From Ciborinia camelliae (lineage: Eukaryota; Ascomycota; Leotiomycetes; Helotiales; Sclerotiniaceae): 26,806 nt of DNA. The position numbers were made by a program, and so were the translations under genes. The notes beneath the pieces were generated by a model, which saw only the letters and a list, made by a program, of their open reading frames with translations, made no database searches and had not been told where the DNA came from. The DNA is taken from contig JANPYM010000012.1 of assembly GCA_025890175.1 (NCBI GenBank), positions 1,609,030-1,635,835 on the forward strand, given 5' to 3'. Shown one piece after another: positions 20,201 to 26,806 of this stretch. Positions within the stretch are counted from its first letter, which is position 1. Every line of letters begins with the position of its first letter.

Positions 20201-20390
20201 AAAATTAAATCTTTAATAAAATTTAATATTATAAATATTATATTTATTCGTAAATACTTGAAATCAAACTTTATAAAAATCTTTTTAATATAAAAATCTT
20301 AACAAAAAATAATTGTTTTATTCTATATATCATAATAAATCCGAACTTTTAAAAAATATAAAATTACTTTTAAATTTTTTATTCATGTCG

Positions 20391-20578
20391 GTTCACACCA
20401 GGGGGTATGAACACACGCATATGCGGAAATAAGGTGGTCAACAATATAGGTATGAATCTCTGTAGTATTGGTGACGTTCTAGCTAAGAGGGTGTGGGTGG
20501 AAGTGAACTATATAGGCGTGGTAGGCACTAGTGGCCTAGTGCCTAATCACGTGCTATATTCACTTATTTGTTCCAACA
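20391..20578. other. GC-rich segment spared from mutation, with an 8-bp hairpin
   Basis: About 188 bp of balanced base composition sit between AT-only blocks. It forms the right end of the copia remnant and so is probably its LTR plus leader. It contains a perfect stem GGCACTAG / CTAGTGCC (20524-20531 and 20536-20543) with loop TGGC, a CACGTG at 20548-20553 and, on the minus strand, CCTATATAG, which could be a TATA element. A 63-codon + frame across it (20407-20598) has no recognised homology and is not accepted as a gene. Confidence 0.65.
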
Positions 20579-21479
20579 ATTCAAAACTTTTTTATTAAAT
20601 TTTTTTTTAAAATATTATATACATTTATTTCTTTAATTATAAAAAAGTTATTAATATATATTACTATTATTATCTTTTTATTATAATTAAAATAAATATA
20701 ATTATTTATCTTTATTAATATAAAATCAAATTAAATAAATATAAAACATAAAATCTTTTATCACTATTTTAATATTTATTTTAAATTATACAAAACCTTA
20801 AGTAATTAATATATTCAAACCTTATTTTTAGAATCTTTTTTTAATTATTTAAATTAAATTTTATCCTACTTCTAATATAATAATAATTTAATATAAATTA
20901 ATAAATTATTTAATATAATAATATTCAAAAATATTATAATTATATTTATTTGATATACCTCCAATCTAAAGCAAATAATAATTATTAAAACCATTTTTTA
21001 AAAAATATTTTTATAAACTTTTACAAAAATTTAATTAAAATTTAAACTATAATATTATTCGAAATTTTATACAATCCAATAAGTTTTGTATTTTTTAATA
21101 TTACCTTTTTTATCTCGTTTTCGTTTATAAATTATTTTATTATAAAAAATTTTTTATTTTTAAATTTTTAATTTCTAAATAAATTTAAAAGTTTTATTAT
21201 TGAAAATCAATTTATATTTAATTTTAATTAATTTTATTTATTTAACTTTATCAAATAATTTTATAATCTTATTAAATATTTTAAAATTGTTTTTAATATT
21301 AATTATTATTGTTATATAAATTATATAAATAATAATATAATATTATTATATTATTTATTTCTTTATTAATAATTTTTTTATTCTTCAAACCTTTAAAATA
21401 TCCTTAATTATGTTTTTAATTAAACTCTAATATTTCATTAATATCAATTTAATTAAACTAATCCTTATAATTAAATAAT

Positions 21480-22200
21480 ATATAATTATTTATAATATTT
21501 AAACAATCTTTAATATTAATAATTAATTTCTTCAATTAAATATAAATAAAATTATTCAAAAATATTAAATTATTATCCAATTCCTTTTTGTTTTAATATC
21601 CACCTAAATTATTATTATTGTTAATTAAATTAATTAAAAAATTTAATTTATTAAAACAAATATTAAAAAAACAAATAATCTTATTAATTATACAAATAAA
21701 AATAAATATTTAATAAATATAATTTTTTTCAAAATCAATAAAAATATTCTTTTTAATTTAAAAAACAAACTTTTTATTTGTAACACAATATTTTTTTAAA
21801 ATATAAATATAAATAATATTATTAAATATTTATAAATAAAAAATATTTAATTAATTATTTATATTAAAACAAATATAATTTATATAAATTTTATATAAAA
21901 TAATTTTATTAAGCAAAAACCAAATTATAATCCGATTTATAATATAAATTATATCCCAAAAAACCTTTAATTATAAAATATATAAAATTATTATTTTAAT
22001 AAAAATAAATTATATTTTATCAAAAACCATACAAATAAAACATTCAAACATTTTATTTTAATTCAAAATATAAAAAATTATAAATTTAAAATAAAACCCT
22101 AAATCTTTAATTATCCAATTAAATTTATATCATCTATATTTATTATTTTTATCAAATTTTTAAATTAAAATTGTTATATTATACTATATAAATATTTACT
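21480..22200 (-). pseudogene. Decayed Ty3/gypsy integrase core
   Basis: A single minus-strand frame of about 240 codons, interrupted mostly by TAA/TAG stops at likely Gln positions, follows the retroviral-type integrase order. A YSII*QF*F segment ahead of NIDDINLIG (22140 downwards) corresponds to the Tyr-Gly-Leu-Leu-Gln-Pro-Leu linker and the first catalytic Asp motif (MDFIGPLP). KNIVL*IKSLFFKLKRIF (about 21795-21742) corresponds to the second, Asp-Arg...Phe-x-Ser-x-Phe. VDIKTKRNWIII (21603-21568), then FIFN*RN*, correspond to the NYxQxNW...AxxAYNxxxQ region. The catalytic Asp and Glu of the second half are changed, and many Ile/Phe/Leu replace other residues, as RIP predicts. No product is expected. 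Confidence 0.65.
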
Positions 22201-23199
22201 AATCTATAATATAAACAATTTTTTTAATCTTATTTTTCTTTTATAAATAAATATAATTTATTTACAAATATTATTATTAATAAACAAAATTATATATTTA
22301 TAATTATTAATATTAATAAAATAAATTTTAACAATATTAATATTTATTTTTTTAAAAAACTTTGTAATATAAAAATCAATATTTTTTTATTATATATAAT
22401 AAAACTTTTCAAATTTATAAAATTTGTAAATTTTATTTTTTAAATAATTATTTAAATTTTTTAAAAATAAATTTTTAATGATTTTTTAAATATTCTTAAT
22501 ATTTTTTAAAAAAAAATATTTAAAATATTTATATTATATTTTTATTAATTAAATATTTATAATACAAAACAAAATAATTAATAAAATTTTTTAAATAATT
22601 AATATTTTTAATATTAAAATATAAAAATATTAATTAATTTAAAAAAAATAATTTCAATTTTTATTATAAATTATATTAAAATCGTTATCATTTTTATTAA
22701 ATTTAATATATTCTTTTTTAATTTATATTTTATATCCCAAAAATAATTTAATAAATAAATTAATAAAATAAAAACTATTTAATAAAAAAATAAAATTATT
22801 TATCAATATTAATATTAAAGAATTTATTTTTTTTTTATAAATTTTTGATAAATCTTAAAATTGTTTTTATTTTACAAATAATAAAATAAAATATTTATAT
22901 CGAAAAACTATATTTTTTATATATAATTATTTCAAATATTTTAATTATTAAAAAAAGTTTATATAATTATATTAAAATTATTATTAATTAAAAAAATTGA
23001 AAAACCCAATAATATTATATATAAAATTGAAATAAAAAAATTTGAAAAAAAATCAAATAATAATAAAAAAAAAAACTTATTTTTATCCCAAAACTTATTT
23101 CAATATTAAAGTCAAAACTAAAACTAAAATTAAAATTAAAGCTATTATTTTCCCCAAACTTATTTTTAGATTTTTTATATTTATTATATCATATCTATT

Positions 23200-23480
23200 T
23201 TTTTTATATTTTTTTTTTAAACCTTTTTTATTATAATATTTTTTAAATTATTAAAACAAATATTTATATAAAACTTAAATACAAAAAATATATTATAATA
23301 ATTATATTTATTATTATCAATATTAAATTATAACAATTTTAATGATTTTAAAAATCTTAATTTTTTTTCTTTCCCAAATCTAAATTTGTTATTTTAATTT
23401 TGATTCGTTTTTCAAATTTTATTTTCAAATAAAACTATTTTATTATTATCGAAATCATTATTTTTTTATATTTTATTAAT
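23200..23480 (-). pseudogene. Possible gag remnant of the gypsy-type element
   Basis: A minus-strand frame just inside the 5' LTR side reads FGKEKKLRFLKSLKLL, then FNIDNNKYNYYNIFFVFKF, which loosely resembles the FLxxLxLYxxFN...KVxFAxSxL core of gypsy capsid. The position fits gag. The resemblance is weak and rests on heavily mutated sequence, so this is a suggestion only. Confidence 0.3.
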
Positions 23481-23823
23481 AAAATTAATTAAAAGTTTTT
23501 TAAAATTTAAAAATTTATTTTTATTATTATAATAAGCTTAATACAAATTTTTATTAATTTAAATAAAAAAATATTTAAAAGTTTTAATTATAAATTAAAT
23601 ATAATAATTTAAATTAAAAAATTTAATATTTAAATTTATTAATTTTATTATATAAAATTTATATTTTATAATAAATTTATTAATTAAATCAAAATCCTTA
23701 AAATTTATTTTAAAAAAATAATTCTATTTATTTATATATAAATAATAATTAATTTCTTTATATTAATTTTTAAACTTTTTTAATATATTTTTAATTTTTA
23801 TATATTTTTTAATAAATAATAAT

Positions 23824-24336
23824 TGTTACGGATCTAAAGGCAATAAAAACAAAAAAGATATCTGGGTATAAAATTCAGGTTTAAAGTCGGTATATCGGCG
23901 ATCGCTAGCGTTCGATATCGATTAATAGCGAATTTTTGATGTAATATTTAATTTGTAAAATATTAATATATATAAAATAGGTTTATATAATTAAACGAAA
24001 AAGATTTTAAAAATTTGTAAAATTTTATATTAAATAAAATATTATTGTTTAAATGATAATTGATAGTGTATTATTAATTATTTAAAAAATAATAGAAATT
24101 TTATTTAAAAAATAATAAAAAATTTTAAAATTATTATTAATTTAATTAATTTTTTAAATTTTTTATTTTAATAATTTTTTTTATTTTATTTAAAAAACAA
24201 TTTGTCAATTAAATTAATAATATTTAAAATAATATTAAAAATAAAAAATATTTTTATATTTATTTAATAAAGTATTAAAATCAATAATATACAAAACAAT
24301 ATTATTGGTGGATTTTATATATATTAATAAAATACA
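23824..24336 (-). repeat. LTR of the gypsy-type element (5' LTR in its own sense), less mutated copy
   Basis: Starts TGTTACGGATCTAAAGGC on the + strand; its first 120 bp keep many C and G (TCGGCGATCGCTAGCG) that are T or A in the other copy. Ends near TACA at 24336, where the match to the other LTR can no longer be followed because of the copia insertion. Confidence 0.82.
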
Positions 24337-26806
24337 AGCTTTTTTTTAAAATTTAAAAAAATTTTAAAAAAAAAGTTTTTATAATATTTTAAAACAATAA
24401 ATATAAAATATAAAAAATAATATAAAAATTATAAACAAAATTATAATTTAATTTATTTGAATATAAAAAATTATTAAAATATTAATAATTTTTAATAATA
24501 TATTATTTATTTGTTTTGGATTAAATATTAGGTCTTTAAAATTTTAAAAATTATTTTAATATAAAAAAACAAATATTTTTTAAATAAAAATTTTTTTTTT
24601 TTAAATTAAAATAATATTTTGAAATAATAATAAATATTATTTTTTTATTAATATTTAAGAAATAAATTATATAATATAATATTTCAAAAAACGTTTTTTA
24701 ATAATATAATATTGATTTGTTAATGTAATTTAATTGAATAATATTATATAAACGAAATTTAAAGAATATATATATAATACAATTTTAAATAAAAATAATT
24801 AATAATATATAATAATTATTCGAATACTAAAAGTTAAACAATATTTGAAATAAAATATAAATAATTTTATTTTTTATTTGAATAATTTAAAAAAAAATAT
24901 AAAATATAAAACAAATAATATATATTATAAATAATTATTTATTAATCTTTATTTTAATATAAATAAAAAAATATTTAAATTTTTTTAATAATTTGAAATT
25001 TAGAAAAAACTTATAAAACAAATATATAAATTAAAAAATATTAATTAAATATACTGTTTTATTAATACTACAAATTATTACCTTAAAAGAATATATAATG
25101 CCCTATTGTATTACCCAAACCCTATTTGGTTTTTTTATAAACTATAAAAAAACAATAAAGATATTATATTAACAAAATTTATTAAAATTAAAATAAAATT
25201 AAATTAAAAAATTATATAAAAAAATTAATTAATAAAAAAAATTTAATATTAAAAATATTAAAAAAGATTAATAAAATATTTTTAATATTAATAAATAGAT
25301 TATTACATTATTATTTATAAAAATTTATTTAAATATTAATATTATTAAAAAAAACATTTTGGAAAAATTGTTTTAAAAAAAAAAAAAATTTATATTAATA
25401 AAAAAATATCAAATTTTTTTAATAAAAAAATAATAAAATATATTAATAAAAAAATAATAAAATCTAATAATTATTTTAAATGTTTTTATAATTTTAGGTT
25501 TAAATAAAAAAAAATATATTATTATTATTATTATTATTATATTTAAATTAAAATATTAATTAATAATACTTTATTACTTTATTAATTTAAATATTTAAAT
25601 TAATATAATTTAATAAAATAAATATATTAAATAAAATTGGAAATTTATATTAAAAAAAAATATATTTTTAATATTTATATTAAAAATTTATATTTTTATT
25701 TATAAAAATTATTGATTTATTATAAAAATAATAAATATATTAAAAAATAAAAAAATATATATTTATTAATTTATTTTAATTATTTTAAATTTTTTTTATA
25801 TAAATATAATTTTAGATTTTTTATAATTAAAAATAATAAATTCTAAAATCAATTAATAATTAATAAAATTTTGTTTTTGATTTAATTTAAAATTTATTAA
25901 AATTATTTTAACATAAAAAACTTATTAAAAAATAAATAAAAAAATACAAGCTTTAATTTTATAATTAAGTCAAATATTTAATTTTAAAAAAATATAAATA
26001 GGATACAAAATTCTTATTTTAAAAATTTTTAATATTTTAAATAAATATAAAAATTTGAAACAGATTTTTTTAAAAAAAAAAAGTAAATTATTATTCGATT
26101 ATCACCTAATAAAATATTAAATCAAATTAAAATTAAATATTATTTTTTTATAAAATTTAATATATATTTTTTTAAAAAAAAAATTATTAATTTTAAAAAA
26201 ATATTTAAAAAAATATTAATTAAAAAAATAAATTTATTATTTGATAAACTTTATTAAAGTTTTAATTATATTTGTTTTAAAAAAAGATAGAAATTATTAG
26301 CTATATATTAATTATAAAAAATTAAATTAAATAATTAAAAAGAATTAAATATTTTTATTTTTAATTAATAAATTTTTTAATTAATTATAAAAAAATATTA
26401 TTTTTATTAAATTAAATTTGAAAAATATATATTATCAAATTCGAATTCGAATAAAAAACAAATAGAAAATAATATTTCGTATTTATTATAAACAATTTAA
26501 ATATCTAATTATATTATTCAATTTTACAAATATTTTTATTATCTTTTAAATTTATATTAATCAAATTTTTATAAAATTAATAAATATTATATATATAATA
26601 TATTTTAATAATATATTAATTTATTTAATAAATATTTAATAATATATTAATAATATTTATTAAATATTTGAAAAATTGATTATTTATAAACTTTATATAA
26701 AATTTAAAAAATATATATTTAATAATAAAAAAATTAAGTTTTTAGAATTTATAATATCAAATAATAATATTATTATAAAATTTAATAAAATTAAAATTAT
26801 TATTAA
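24337..26806. other. AT-only block continuing to the window edge
   Basis: Almost entirely A/T with stops in all frames. A slightly GC-richer patch at about 25085-25135 (ATGCCCTATTGTATTACCC), an (ATT) run near 25516-25540 and a palindrome TTCGAATTCGAA at 26440-26451 are the only landmarks. It is probably more RIP-mutated transposon, since the composition equals the identified elements, but no domain could be read. Confidence 0.55.

Larger units (their letters stand above)
19142..20578 (-). mobile_element. Ty1/copia-type retrotransposon remnant, 1.44 kb
   Basis: The ends are TGTTGGAA (19142) and TTCCAACA (to 20578), the inverted termini usual for copia LTRs. The minus strand holds a decayed reverse transcriptase C-terminus and RNase H. 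A full element would be near 5 kb, so most of gag-pol is deleted. The two ends do not share an obvious complete LTR: the right end is GC-rich and unaltered, the left end mutated. The flanks TATAT and ATTCA do not form a clear target duplication. Its position at the inner edge of the gypsy LTR suggests it inserted into that element. Confidence 0.72.
18639..24336 (-). mobile_element. RIP-degraded Ty3/gypsy-type LTR retrotransposon carrying a nested copia remnant
   Basis: Two long direct repeats (18639-19141 and 23824-24336) bracket about 4.7 kb, of which 1.44 kb is the nested copia remnant. Read on the minus strand, the right repeat is the 5' LTR, running from TGTATTTTATTAA to CCGTAACA, i.e. 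TG...CA ends. A decayed integrase core lies in a minus-strand frame at 21480-22200, which gives the family and direction. The distance from the 5' LTR to the integrase is too short for full gag, protease, reverse transcriptase and RNase H, so internal sequence has been lost. A matching target duplication was not found (ATATA before 18639; AGCTT after 24336), so either outer end could be wrong or flanked by another insertion. No intact gene remains. Confidence 0.7.

Noticed and set aside
902..20553. CACGTG sites as an enriched regulatory motif
   Set aside because: Six were seen by eye (902, 4423, 5013, 17594, 19159, 20548), about what is expected by chance in 26.8 kb.
23042..23236. A 64-codon + frame rich in Lys/Ile/Phe
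   Set aside because: A chance opening in AT-only DNA, antisense to the retroelement.
1..26806. tRNA genes, rRNA genes, CRISPR arrays
   Set aside because: None seen: no cloverleaf-like A/B box pairs, no rRNA-like conserved blocks, and the repeats are contiguous tandem units without spacers.

Overview
The window looks like a piece of a filamentous ascomycete (Pezizomycotina) chromosome, most likely from the Leotiomycetes/Sclerotiniaceae. That placement is inference from overall character: short GT..AG introns, intergenic DNA littered with CCTAGGTAGGTA-type runs, and sharply bounded AT-only blocks of the kind left by repeat-induced point mutation (RIP). No marker gene fixes the species.

The left part (about 1-16,400) is gene-bearing. 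Five protein genes can be supported: a class V, PLP-dependent aminotransferase-like gene (1076-2624, +, three exons); a mitochondrial NIPSNAP-family gene (6983-8083, -, two exons); the small ATP synthase subunit J/Atp18 gene (9425-9911, +, four exons, 61 aa), head-to-head with NIPSNAP; an intronless 814-residue, mostly disordered orphan protein (11121-13565, +); and a 245-residue basic orphan protein (15592-16329, +). They are independently transcribed and form no evident cluster. The only functional pairing is that the two divergent neighbours, NIPSNAP and Atp18, are both mitochondrial. Between them lie long gene-free spacers with many simple repeats, notably 35 perfect copies of a 6-bp unit (4517-4726), a five-copy 17-bp array after the 245-aa gene, and a 17-nt perfect inverted repeat at 17555-17590. 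One 884-bp AT-rich element with matching terminal inverted repeats (5183-6066) looks like a RIP-degraded DNA transposon.

The right part (18639-26806) is transposon graveyard. Two roughly 0.5-kb direct repeats (18639-19141 and 23824-24336) are read as LTRs of a Ty3/gypsy-type element on the minus strand; a decayed integrase frame lies between them. A shorter Ty1/copia-type remnant (19142-20578, minus strand, TGTTGGAA...TTCCAACA ends) sits at the inner edge of the first LTR and keeps a recognisable reverse transcriptase C-terminus and RNase H in one stop-riddled frame. A 188-bp GC-rich segment at one end of the copia remnant has escaped the mutation that ruined everything around it. From 24337 to the window end the DNA is almost pure A/T and nothing further was recognised.

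All exon boundaries were set by eye from splice consensus and reading frame. Family assignments rest on remembered motif patterns, not on searches.
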